The notes under the pieces are model-generated. The model was not told the origin of the DNA and searched no databases. It was given only the letters and a program-made list of their open reading frames with translations. A program made the translations under genes and the position numbers. Source: Lithospermum erythrorhizon (taxonomy: Eukaryota; Streptophyta; Magnoliopsida; Boraginales; Boraginaceae). Taken from it: a stretch of DNA of 64,000 nt. Numbering within the stretch: the first letter of the stretch is position 1; the number at the start of each line of letters is the position of its first letter. Of this stretch, positions 24,617 to 36,900 are shown piece after piece. Where the stretch lies: positions 80,390 to 144,389 of the forward strand of contig JADFUC010000840.1 in the NCBI GenBank assembly GCA_019722365.1. The letters run 5' to 3'.

Positions 24617-27600
24617 GAAATTGGATACGCAGTGGGGTAAGTAATGATGATACTTAAGGCTCAATTCCAAAGAGATTGGGATTCAGTACGAGTAACTCAA
24701 TCAATCTCATTATCTCTAGAACATGATTCTCTCAAACCTTCCGTTGATCGAGGTGTGCAGCATTTTTGCTCTTAACCATTTCAACATTTTCAAAAGAAGG
24801 AGGAGATACCGGATGATAAATCGGATCATAATAGAGCATTACGATTCTTATACAGATGATGCTCCATGAGTGGACAGCAAGACATTTGACTTCTACGAAT
24901 CGATCAAATGCTCATAAATATCAGTCACGCTCAAACATATACGAATCGTTTGGAGTACTTGAGGTACAAATTAAGTATTACATACCGAGCGTTTGACATT
25001 TCAATAAAGTTTGAGTTATTTAGCACTACAACTTTTAAGACAGGACCGGCACTCATAGGAAAAAGGGACTTATAACGGACTACAATGAGAAAATACATAA
25101 ATAGAACAACTTAGTTTATATGTCATATAATATTCTATAAACAAATAATGAAACGATCATACTCGTGTTTACAGTCCACTAAACACCGCAAGTATACGAG
25201 AACCCGAGATAACATAAATCGGACGGCGTGTTGCATCACGTTCCGACTTAAGCTATGCGAACAAGTGTACATTCATAATTATGACCTGTCGCCTTTCTTG
25301 GCGTTACTAAAAGTTCAACTTAGACTATATTAGTAACACTGCTTATTTAACGGGCTAGCGTCTTTGCATTGAAATCAAGTTAAGCGGACGAATATACTAA
25401 ATGTAAAGTCGAATGAATGAGTGTAAAGTGCAGGTTCGAACAAGTAACTTAGACTATTCCGTCGGAATGGCATCGAATCTGACACGTTTGCCATGCCTTG
25501 ACACCTTATTGATTATCCGACTTTATATTTTAATTATGACATTAGCGCTTATTTATTAGGTGGGATTTGTTATATTTATTAACTCTTTACGATCATGTCA
25601 ATCGTATCAATCAAACGAAGCAAAAATATGCTCATGAATCATAAGAAAAATATAACATATAATTAGAAATTATGATATAGTTATTACTGGGAAAAGTTTC
25701 TAAACTATATTTAGTTCCATAAATAATTTTCCTATTGGCCTATCCCCTCAGGTGGATCAATATCTAATAATTAACTATAACTAATTATCATTAACTATTT
25801 AAGTGTTTATGTATTTCTATAAATACAAAACAATACACCTTTAGAATAATAATTATAGGCCATATTATCTATATAATATAATAATATATCATAAGTTCCA
25901 TGGCATCCAATAGGTACACATATTGCATGTTAAGAATATACATCAAAAATGAAATATTCTAATTAATTCATCAAATGAAATTGAACTATTTAATTCCTCA
26001 AAGTGTAAAGTCACTAGTAAATTAATTCTAGTGTTCTTTGATATTTTATATTAATAAGATGTTGTTAATATCTAATATTAAAAATTGTAAAATTAATATC
26101 TTATATTAATTTTTTTTTTTATTAATATGTAATATCAAATATGTCATTAATATATAATATTAGAAACATGTTAAATTAATATCTAATATTGACATAACTA
26201 ATATTTTCCAAAAAATACTATTTTACACTTATGATGATTAATTCCTAAAATTATATTATAATTTGAAACTCTAATTATCTCATAATTATAGGCTTCAAAA
26301 TTAATTAAATCAATTTTTGAAAGAATAATTAAATCTGATCATTATTAGAATCTTAATTTATTAAATCTATTAGCTTCAATTGATTTCAATAATTAATTGA
26401 ATTTAATCTAATCTTATTAGAACTAATATTAATGTAGTTAAAATAAATTGATTAAAATAATTTTCAACAAGAAATTAAATTAACACAATTTAATTGATTT
26501 CTAATAAATCAATTCTAGCAAAAATTCATCAAATAATTGAGCTTATTTTTCGAAACCTATAGGAAATTTCATATGAAAACTTGAATAAAATCAACTTCTT
26601 ATTATAAACATGACCCTTGTAATTATAACATTTCAGATATAAAAATATTATATTGCAATATAAATAATAGTAAAAACACTTACAATTTCTGACAAAAAGG
26701 CACCTGTAAAATCTACCGAACCATACAGAATTCAAATCCTTGAGCACTCGATTGTAGTGCCTCACAGTTGGATTCTTGCTTGAGAGAGATGAATCGGCGC
26801 TTGAATGCTAGAACAGTGATTGGATGAGCATCAAATCAAGAACCTTGTTTTTTACTTTGATTTTTCACCATCTACAAAAAGGAGGGGCAAAATTCCAAGC
26901 TTTTAGAATAAGGTTTTTACGTCATTAAAAAAAACCCTAGAATATCCTCTCAAATATATAGACATATATTTGATCAATGACTTTCAACTTGGAATGATTG
27001 GCCAAATTGACTCGTTTAATCAAACTAACTCGTTAAGTAAATTAACTACTAACAAGTTATTAACAAGCTCTACTAACAATTAAATTAAAGCGGCTAGTTA
27101 ATTAATTCATTTATCAATTTATATTTTACATCAAATGAAATTCGATTGAGAATATCGATTCTGATCAGCTACCGATTTTAGCAAATGCGTTTAATTTCCC
27201 TACATGAAATATAGCTGCGTCATATGTGTGTGGCGTTACAGGCTCAGAATAATAAACGTACTATAATAAATATAATAGGCAATTAATATTATTATAACAA
27301 TTATGCATGAATATAACAATTTGGCATAACCACAGTATTATTGTGAGAACCCGACTAGTAATTAGAATTAATATGGTTGAATGTTTCCGTTTATGTAATC
27401 ACACATTCAACAAACCTTAAATAAATAAATTATTATAACAATTGTCATGATAGACATAATAAATAAGCAAATAGCTATTGATTCCAAAAATAAGCTCAAT
27501 TGACCCATTAAGCAATCGAATGGACCCGGTCATAGCAAGCAGGCCACGAACCCGGCCAGCCAGGCCCAAATGAGGATGGCCCAGCATGAACCCTGTTGGA

Positions 27601-28224
27601 CTAAAAGAGCTGAGCGATGCGACAACTAGCGTTAGAACAGGGCTAATATGCATAGCTAATTGACTTCACTTTGACTACCGCCATGCTCAGCGGCCCGACA
27701 TAGTGTTGATATGGGCTGACAGCGTCTCTTGTAGCGGTAGTCCACGACATCGGTGGCGTGGCGAGGTAGATGGCGTGGTTGCTTGGTGGCGTGGATGCCG
27801 CGTGTTGAAAGCGTAATAAAAATCGCGTGGATAATACGTCCGTGGGTCGGGTCGAGATTGACTTGGTTTACTTGTTGACGTCATCTTGACGTCGACCACC
27901 ATGGCATAACTTTTGGCTTTTTCCTCTGTATAACAGTTTAATGTGATTCATTTAGTTTGTACTCGTTTGATTAATAAGCTTCATATAAAAATAATCTAGA
28001 AAAATTTCAGCGAAAAATTCTCAAAAATCAGAAATATTATTTGAAAATTTTCCACATTGATTAATTTTGAAAATAATTACCAATTAATTATATTTAATTA
28101 ATCTAATTACATAATTCTTCAATAGGAATTAAAACACCATTAAACACAAATTAAATATGCAAAACAATCCGTAATTCAACAAAAACATTTTTATGCATTA
28201 TTTACATAATTGTAATTCAACTTG
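24617..28224. other. AT-rich repeat-derived intergenic DNA
   Basis: No supported gene. 25560-26560 is extremely AT-rich with repeated TAATATCTAATATTA-like motifs. 26760-27000 contains a block (AAAAAGGAGGGGCAAAATTC, then AAACCCTAGAATATCC) that looks like the leader part of a reverse-oriented LTR. 27500-27900 is GC-richer, with two short minus-strand ORFs lacking known motifs. Confidence 0.3.
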
Positions 28225-29095
28225 AACAAGGCCCTTTGTTAGGTTCTTGTTGCATCTGAGTTCTAAACTATTCGGATGCAAATCCCGAGATCTTACGGAT
28301 TGCAAAGCAATAAATAGCAATTCTGGTGTCACATTCTTACGGAACATTTTAATGGCGGCGAAAAATGGGCCAGTACCAGCATCTTAAAATAGAGTATCTC
28401 AAAGAATAGTCATATGACAAATTACCCAAACCCCTCAGGTAAATTTTACTAGAAGATTAAGTGAAGCTTAGAAATAAAGAGGAAAAGAAACTTCTTTTCT
28501 TAGGAGAGAAGCGGCGACTTTAGGTAGAGAGAGATTCTTTGACTTCCAAAAGTCAAGAATGAATGAAGCCAATTAAAATGCAGTGGTGGCGCTTTATATA
28601 GAATTGGAGGAACATTGCCGAGATAGCAGAGCTGCCTAAGAAGGGTGATAGAGACGATACAGAGCCACAATCGTCACAATATTTAGGAGGCTAAGGGAAG
28701 GTTGCAGGACCGCACATACACTTTCGATCTGCAGCATGAGTGAATCTTTGAGAAATTGAGTCTTACCCCCATTATTTTCATAGAGTTCATTTAGCAGGAG
28801 GTTATAATCTGATATTATTAGTTTAGTTCCTTTGTATGTGTGTATTTCTTGCGACGGATCGTGAAAATGATATATATTACGCAATATTAACTTGACTATT
28901 AGCAATATATAGGTTAGAGTGGATCTATTAAGCCATCGTAACCCACAATATGGAATGCCGATAAATCCTAAATATTAAATTGTTAGACAATTGTAATATA
29001 TATTGAGTATAATCTTAAATGTTTAAATCGGTTGATTAATCAAAATTGTTAAAACAGCGTTTTATGAGACCTAATATCTCACAGTTTCAACTAAC
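28225..29095 (+). mobile_element. R1 repeat copy 3
   Basis: It is collinear with copies 1 and 2 from TTAGGTTCTTGTTGCATCTG through GATTCTTTGACTTCC, CAATATTTAGGAGGCTAAGG and AATCAAAATTGTT. It lacks the opening TGTTTGTTAAA segment. Many small differences make it clearly older or less constrained. It could be the 3' LTR partner of copy 2, the region between having been enlarged by nested insertions; this is inference. Confidence 0.5.
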
Positions 29096-29123
29096 TCATG
29101 GTTTCTTAATCTCCTTATCCGTT

Positions 29124-29470
29124 TATTATTATTATTATTATTATTAATTGTATTATTAATAATAATAATAATATAAATATTAATAATAATAATAATAATA
29201 ATAAAGATAAAATAAAATAATAATATAATAATAATATTAATAATAATATTAATAGCAAAGATAAAAAACAAAATAATAATATAATAATAATAATATTAAT
29301 ATTATTAATAATAAAAGATAAAAATAAAAATAAAAATAAAATAATATAAAAATAATAATATTAATAATAATAATAAGATAGAAATAAAAATAAAAATAAT
29401 AATAGTAATAATAATAATAAAGATAAAATAAAAATAATTATAATTATCTTAATAATAATAATTAATAATA
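29124..29470. repeat. TAA/TTA-rich simple-sequence tract
   Basis: Interrupted arrays of TAA and ATT triplets mixed with AAATAA units run for about 350 bp immediately after R1 copy 3. The 66-residue minus-strand ORF there is only a translation of the triplet repeat. Confidence 0.9.
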
Positions 29471-29514
29471 TATTTTAAGTAATCATATGTATTATATTAA
29501 TATTAATAATATTG

Positions 29515-30146
29515 TTATTTATTTATCTATTATAGTATTATTTATTTAATATATGATGCATAGATATAGAATTGAATAGAGTAGGGGTAAAGTTGTTATC
29601 TGACTCGATTTAAATCTTTTTATTTGAATTGTTATCAATCACTAAATGTTTTCGATTGATTCGGTTATAATTTAGTTTCGGTCATTTAGTATTAGGTTCG
29701 ATTTTTGAAGCAGTTTTCGGTTTAAATTTAACAAGCAATTACTAAGACTAGATCGTCAGTATAATTCCAGTAATTTCGTTTAAGATTAATTATCTGATCT
29801 GCATGCGTGTCTGTAATCTTAGCTCTTTACGTATCTTTTGTATTGCTATTATAATTAGCGTTAGAAGATTTATGTATCTCTTTATTCGTTATATCAAATG
29901 GCCCAACAAGTCAAATCTAAATTTCGTTCGGCCAATGCAATGCAAATAATGAAGATATTGGAAATGATAATAAATGAAATTGAGAAATACGTAAAATTTA
30001 GAAATAGATGGAGTTAGGATTTATTTGAGGCGAACCTAAATTGGTTCGGTTCTCTACGAGGCCGAACCTAAATCGATTGGGTTAAAAAAAATTTGGTTAT
30101 TTTCGATTCGGATCAATTTCGTATTTTTCGCACACCCCTAATAAAC
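29515..30146. mobile_element. hAT-like repeat upstream of the CESA gene
   Basis: It carries the blocks shared with 13120-14665 and ends TTTTTCGCACACCCCTAAT, the reverse complement of the TAGGGGTGTGCGAAAAA start seen in many plant hAT derivatives. The interior has no ORF. It ends about 820 bp before the CESA start codon. Confidence 0.45.
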
Positions 30147-30433
30147 CACCCAACAACCAAATATATATTCTTTTCTTATAAAACAAATTGCTTATTCATC
30201 AATACATTAATTTACCCCCACGGTGACAACTGATTCTTTGATCACTGGTGCTATAATCACACCTCAAGCAGTAATAGAATATGATATGAAATTACTTTTT
30301 ACTCCCCTAGTTGTAAATGTAGTGGTGAGAACCATTGATTAATTTTACTGTTTCAGTGTGCTTTTAGTCACACATCACAAACAGATACAAGTCAATTAGT
30401 CAAGCACAACTCAATAATACAGCTAAGGGAAGA

Positions 30434-30969
30434 TATAAAGAGAGAAAAACCAAAAACTCTTATATTTCTCAACTACCCTACAAGTTTAGAGGAATAATTT
30501 TTACACAATTTTTATATACACATTTTATTAATTTTTTTTATTTGATATTTTCATATAAGTGGAAATAAAAAATAGAAGGAGTAATATTTATATCTTTGTT
30601 ATTTTAAATAAATTGAATTTTATGTTAGGAGGTAAATAATAGAGTGAGAAAATTGAACAAAATTTATTCCTCCTCACATACATTCATTTTGTTTTACATA
30701 TATTATTGTCAAGCTAGCAAATAAAATACGGAGTACTAAAAGAAGCTGTATATGTCAGTATGTTAATACATCATTTTCAGTCCATTCTTGAATTTAGTTT
30801 CGTGGGGGCTTTTAATGTTTGAGAGAGAACAAGAAAAGGGTCTTGTTTACTTTGATGTACAATATGTGTTGTAATAAGAGGAGAGAGGTTGTGTTCTTTT
30901 TGGGTTGTCTATATGTCTCTTAAATTGCTATTTTGAAGTTTTGGTGTTGATATTGTGGTTTGTGATTGA
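30434..30969 (+). promoter_or_regulatory. Putative CESA core promoter and 5' leader
   Basis: A TATAAAG string lies at 30434-30440 and a TATATA run at 30513-30519; either could serve as TATA box. The sequence from about 30800 to the ATG is purine-rich (GAGAGAGAACAAG, AGGAGAGAGG) followed by T-rich stretches, as is common in plant 5' leaders. The start codon context is GATTGAATGG. A MITE-like inverted repeat occupies 30489-30672, between the first TATA candidate and the ATG. The transcription start is not determined. Confidence 0.3.
30489..30672. mobile_element. MITE-like inverted repeat upstream of the CESA gene
   Basis: GAGGAATAATTTTTACACAA at the left is matched, inverted, by the right end, which reads ATTGAACAAAATTTATTCCTC. 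The terminal nine bases (GAGGAATAA / TTATTCCTC) pair perfectly and the pairing continues imperfectly for about 20 bases. The 184-bp body is AT-rich with no ORF, as expected of a MITE. No clear target duplication was seen, so the family is not assigned. Confidence 0.45.
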
Positions 30970-33900
30970 ATGGATACTAAAGGGAGGCTTGTTGCTGGCT
31001 CACATAATAGGAATGAATTTGTTCTCATTAATGCTGATGAAGTTGGAAGGGTATGAACAATAATATCTATGCATTTCTGCTAAAGTCTCCCTTTTTTTTA
31101 GTTTGTAAAGAAATCATTTTGCCAAAAATTGGGGAAGTTTTTTGGGTTTTTAGGGGTCTGCATTTGTTATTGATCACTTCAGTTGATTTGGGCATTGCCC
31201 TTTTCATTTCTTGAAATTTTCCAAGCAAAATGTGATTTGGTAGCTCAATGACTTGAATTTATCTTGTATCTTTATTGGGTTTGTAGATTTTGGTTTGAAT
31301 TATGTAACATTTATTTTGTCCTCTATTGTTTTGCTGGAAAAAAGTAATTTTGTTTGGTTTTGCTTATTTACACACATTTTGCCAGTCTTCAGAGCAGTTC
31401 TAGCTTGTTTACTTGCAAGTTTTTAACTTCTCCTTTTTTAGCCTTATAGCTTATCACTTAAATAATGAAGTTCACAATTTGTTTACGTCTGTGTTGTATG
31501 TTTTGATAATGAACTCAGGATCCCTGATCTATTGTCGGTTGTTGTTGTTAAGTATAATTTGGATTTCAATTTTCCAGGTGACCTCTGTGAAAGAATTGAG
31601 TGGACAAATTTGCCAGATTTGTGGTGATGAAATTGAGATTACAGTAGATGGGGAGCCATTTGTTGCCTGTAATGAATGTGCTTTCCCTGTCTGTAGACCT
31701 TGCTATGAATATGAAAGGAGAGAGGGTAATCAAGCTTGCCCTCAGTGTAAAACTCGTTACAAACGCATAAAAGGTAGATCTTTATAGTATTATGCTCAAT
31801 TGATTTCACAATACTATGATAAAAACTGCTAAATTTGGTAGTAGTGTGAAGTTACTAACTATGTCACATGTCAGGGAGTCCTCGAGTAGAAGGAGATGAA
31901 GACGAGGAAGAATTCGATGATTTGGAACACGAATTTGACTACGATGGCAACGATGGGAGAATCCCGCAGCATCTTGCTGAGGCTACACTCTATAGTCACC
32001 TTAATGTCGGTCGTGGAGGGAATAATCCATCTGGTATTAGTACTCCATCAGAGATGGATTCCGCAGGGCTTGGTTCAGAAATTCCTCTCCTAACCTATGG
32101 TCAAGAGGTAAATTAGCCTACTAACAACTTATTCATTTTGTTGTGTAGTCATAGCATTGCAAGCTGATTCACATGTACTATTTTCTTGAAGGATGATACA
32201 ATTTCGGCAGACAAACATGCTCTTATCATTCCCCCATACGTCGCTCGTGGAAAGCGAGTCCATCCTATGCCGTATACTGATTCATCAATGTCATGTAAGT
32301 AGTTCTAATCTTTAAGTGAATGTGGTCGCATTAGCCTTTTACGAAATTCCTCATATTCAAATGCAAATTTGTCATAATGTTGCAGTACCGCCCCGTGCGA
32401 TGGATCCGAAGAAAGACCTGGCAGTTTATGGATATGGTACAGTTGCATGGAAGGAAAGAATGGAGGAATGGAAGAAAAAGCAGAATGAGAAATTGCAAGT
32501 GGTCAAGCATGAAGGAGGGGGCAACAGTAATGGGGATGAACTGGATGATCCTGATCTGCCCAAGTAGGTCCATTAATATTTAGTTTTATGTTCCTTTGCA
32601 CATGTATTATACTGTCGGTGGTTTGACTTTATATTGTTGTTCCTTGCTACAAGTATACTTTTATTAGCTAAAATTCTGTCAAGCTCAAGTCTTTTACTAT
32701 TTAATACTCACTGCGCTCCCTTTTAGTTGTCTTTCTAGCCATTTACACATAAAATTTCTAGCCATTTACACATAAATTAAGGAAATAAAAAAGTATTCAA
32801 AAAGTATATTGAAAATGTAGAATGAAAATTAATTAAAATTATATCATTGGTTGATTGATAATTTAATAAAAAAAAAGTAGATAAAAAGTATATTGAAAAT
32901 GTGGAATTATAATTTTTTATGCTAGAAAGACATGTAATTTGAAACAAAAAAATTGGCCTAGAAAGACAAGTAAAGAGGAACGGAGGAAGTATGAACTAGA
33001 AACATTTATATTATTAGTACATGACTTGAAAAATCTTGTATAAGTGTCCGTCAGGATTCCGGAAACACTTTTTTAGGACTCCCTGCATCCCAAAAAGATT
33101 GTCCAGTGTTATTTTCAATTTTCTAACTTAACAAACTTTGTAACCTTATTTGACACATATAACATTGATTTGAATCAAAATTATCATTGTAATAGTAAAG
33201 TGCATTAAAAATACTAGCATTTGATATATTTTCACTAAATATTATACAACATATAATTTTAGAGTTCAAAATTTAATAAAGCAACCACCAAAATTCATAT
33301 AGGACAATATTTTATGAATGCAGGTAGTAGCAATTAATGATGGTCCTAGCTCCTAGCTCTCTTTATGTCATTCGTTGTATACTTTTACCTAATTTGCCAG
33401 TTCATAACTACCTCTAGAATCTTGAACTTTACTAATGTAATCTCAGCTGTATCTTTTCTGAGTATCTAATTAGGTTGTTGTAGCTAGCTGTTGAGGTGAC
33501 AGCTGTGTATATATCTAGCAAGTAAATTTAACCATTCATCTAACATGGAGCTATTAATTAAATTAACTACTGCAGAGTTGCTATTAAAACATTCATTGGT
33601 CTACCTACTCTAATAATCACTATCTTAAAGGATTATGCGCCCCACTAACTAGTGACGCATTACATTTAATTATTGAATCACAGCCTAAATTGTCTTCGTG
33701 TCATTGTTGTAAAAATTATAATAATCGAATGGTGTAGCTGTTGAGCTAGCATCCCTTGATCCTTGAGGTCAAGGGTTTGAATCTCATTAGGGGGAGGGGT
33801 TGAGAATTATTGTAATCTTAACTATATAAAAAAAATTATATGGAGCTTTTAATAGGCATTGATTAAAAGTATAAGCAGAACTATTTTTAAAAAAATACTA

Positions 33901-36900
33901 GCATGTTAATAAGGGATTTGCAATGAGATTTTACTGGATTGGTGGATCAAACACTGGGAAATGCCATACTAAAAGCGAGGCTAAATAAATTAAAAGTTGG
34001 ACCTTAAATTTTTTTTTTGGCAGAACCTTTAGAATTGCGGTTCGGTGTTAATTTGTCTGATATGGAATGATGAGCTCGTATCATGTTTCTCATTTGGTGG
34101 ATGTAAATGTTTTTGGCCATTTTGTAATATTATTTGGTTTGGCTTTGTTGAAGAACATATTCGGTGATGACATTACAAGTCTAAGTGGTGCAGAAGAAAT
34201 GTCAGAAAGTAAAAGTAAAGAGTTCCGTTTTATGGAGTATGTACATGCTCGCATAGTTGATAAAAAAAAAATTTGTAGCTGGTGATCAACCTTTGTCAAA
34301 GACCATAATTTTACCTCTTAAGCTGACCTGACCTATGGACTTGATCTCTATTCTTTTGGATCCCCAAATCTATCTGCTAATATGGTAGTTTGCCATGCTA
34401 TTTAATCATATAGATTGTGACGTTTTATCAGTCTCATGCCTTGCAATGCGAACCTCTTCAAACTGCAAGAAAGCATTTTTTTTCGTAAATTTGTGTTATT
34501 CAAAAGCCGGGTTAATTATGAGATTACACAATACCCCCCGCCAAATCTGGCACATCAGTATTCAGTTTACACAATCGATGGTTGAAGCTGTGGCACCTCA
34601 CTTTTTTACTGCGACATAAATTTTCCATCGAAATCGAAGGAGGCGAAATATCAGTCATTGTTATGTGAAAAGAAGGGGTTTAATTGTAGGGGATCCAAGT
34701 CTGTCTTTGATGATATTATTACATATTATGGTTTACTTTCTGCTCCAAGTTATTTCATCTCCCAAGAGTTATTTTATTGTGCTCGTTAATTATGCTTCTA
34801 TCATTTTGTTTTCAGAATGGATGAAGGTAGGCAGCCACTCTCCAGAAAACTGCCCATACCTTCAAGCAAAATCAGCCCATACAGGATAATAATTTTGCTC
34901 CGTCTTGTAATTCTTGGGCTCTTTTTTCACTATCGAATTCGCCACCCAGTTCATGATGCTTATGGACTGTGGCTTACTTCAATTATATGTGAGATATGGT
35001 TTGCAGTATCATGGATATTTGATCAGTTCCCAAAATGGTGTCCAATTGAGCGAGAAACATACCTTGATAGACTTTCTCTGAGGTATCCTGGATTCTTTCC
35101 AATAATTCTAGTTAGTGTGCACATATCTATGGCATTCATATAATTTTATAATTTCACACGTTCTCACATGAGTTCAATTTCTCTCTCTGACTTCTTCATT
35201 GACCTGTCTCAGGTATGAAAAAGAAGGGAAGCCTTCTGAACTGGCTTCTGTGGACATATATGTTAGTACCGTGGATCCCATGAAAGAACCTCCTCTTATC
35301 ACTGCAAACACCGTTCTCTCTATCCTTGCTGTTGATTATCCAATTGATAAGGTTACATGCTATGTCTCTGACGATGGTGCTGCAATGCTTACATTTGAGG
35401 CGCTCTCTGAAACATCAGAGTTTGCCAGAAAATGGGTTCCATTCTGTAAAAAGTTTAACATAGAGCCGCGTGCTCCAGAATGGTATTTTCTTCAGAAGGT
35501 TGACTATCTGAAGGACAAAGTCCATCCAACTTTTGTCAGAGAACGACGTGCAATGAAGGTGATTAATTTTTCCCTTAAACTTGATTTCTAAGTGCATCTG
35601 TTGAACTTTTTCAATTGAAAATGAAAGGCTGTCTTATGATTATCCATAGCTGAGATTCATTTTGTTATTTTTTATATCAATTCTGGTTCAGAGGGATTAT
35701 GAAGAGTTTAAAGTTCGTATAAATGGGCTGGTTGCTACAGCACAAAAGGTTCCTGAGGAGGGTTGGACGATGCAGGATGGAACTCCTTGGCCCGGCAATA
35801 ATGTTAGGGATCATCCTGGAATGATCCAGGTATTTACCTTGTTCATTTGAGAAATATTTTGTTGTATAGAAGCAGCTTCAAAAACTTATGTTGACCTATT
35901 ATTTTCACTGTTAGGTTTTTTTGGGACAAAATGGTCCTCATGATATAGAAGGGAATGAATTACCTCGCCTTATTTATGTGTCTCGTGAAAAAAGGCCTGG
36001 CTTTGAGCACCACAAGAAGGCTGGGGCTATGAATTCTTTGGTAAGCATCTTCCTCAATTGCCATGTCTTCAAATTGTTTGAATCGCCCTTAGTTGGATTT
36101 TTCTGATAGGTGTTCTGGTTCACATTTTAGGTCCGTGTGTCTGCTGTCATCTCAAATGCTCCTTACCTACTTAATGTTGACTGCGATCACTATATTAATA
36201 ATAGCAAAGCACTCCGAGAAGCCATGTGCTTCTTGATGGATCCGACATCAGGAAAAAGAGTATGTTATGTTCAATTTCCTCAAAGATTTGATGGAATTGA
36301 TCGGCATGATAGGTATTCCAACCGCAATGTGGTGTTCTTTGATGTAAGAAAACCTTTCAACAACGTGTTTAATGATTGCTTTTCATGACTTAGTAGTTGG
36401 TACATTTATTATTAATCATCTAAATGACTAAGTTCTTCCCTCCTGAAACAGATAAACATGAAAGGACTTGATGGGCTACAGGGTCCAATTTATGTTGGAA
36501 CCGGATGTGTCTTCAGGAGACAAGCACTTTACGGGTTTGATGCTCCCAAGAAGAAAAAGGCTCCAGGTAAAACATGCAATTGTTTGCCAAAATGGTGTTG
36601 CTGCTGTTTTGGATCTAAAAGGAAGAGCAAGAAAGGGAAATCAAAAGATACAAAGAAGAAGACAAAGGGGAGAGAACTCTCAACTCAGATACACGCAGTT
36701 GAAAACATCGAGGAGGGGATTGAAGGTTAGAAAGTGGTTATATAGATGAAGTATTCTAAAATACCTTTTCCAAATTTCTCTTTCAAATATGCTTCTTTTT
36801 ATGTGTTTTTGTTTGTCATGTTTTTTTAACATACCCTTCTAATTGTGAGTAGTTATAAGAATAGATGATTGACTTTGCATGCATATACTAAATTATTTTT

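Larger units (their letters stand above)
32564..34815 (+). other. Large intron 5 of the CESA gene
   Basis: At 2,252 bp this is by far the longest of the 13 introns; intron 1 has 527 bp and the others are about 80-390 bp. The donor is GTAGGT and the acceptor TTTTCAG. It splits a Lys codon (AA|A) just before the [11 protein letters not shown] stretch. It carries two Stowaway-like MITEs and one SINE, together about 650 bp. The short ORFs inside it are not supported as genes. Confidence 0.9.

Noticed and set aside
29071..29271. 66-residue Ile/Asn-rich minus-strand ORF
   Set aside because: It is a translation of the TAA/TTA simple-sequence tract.
31413..31577. Longer upstream reading frame continuing into CESA exon 2
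   Set aside because: It is intron 1 sequence; a clear acceptor at 31576-31577 and the conserved exon 1 ([11 protein letters not shown]) show that translation starts at 30970.
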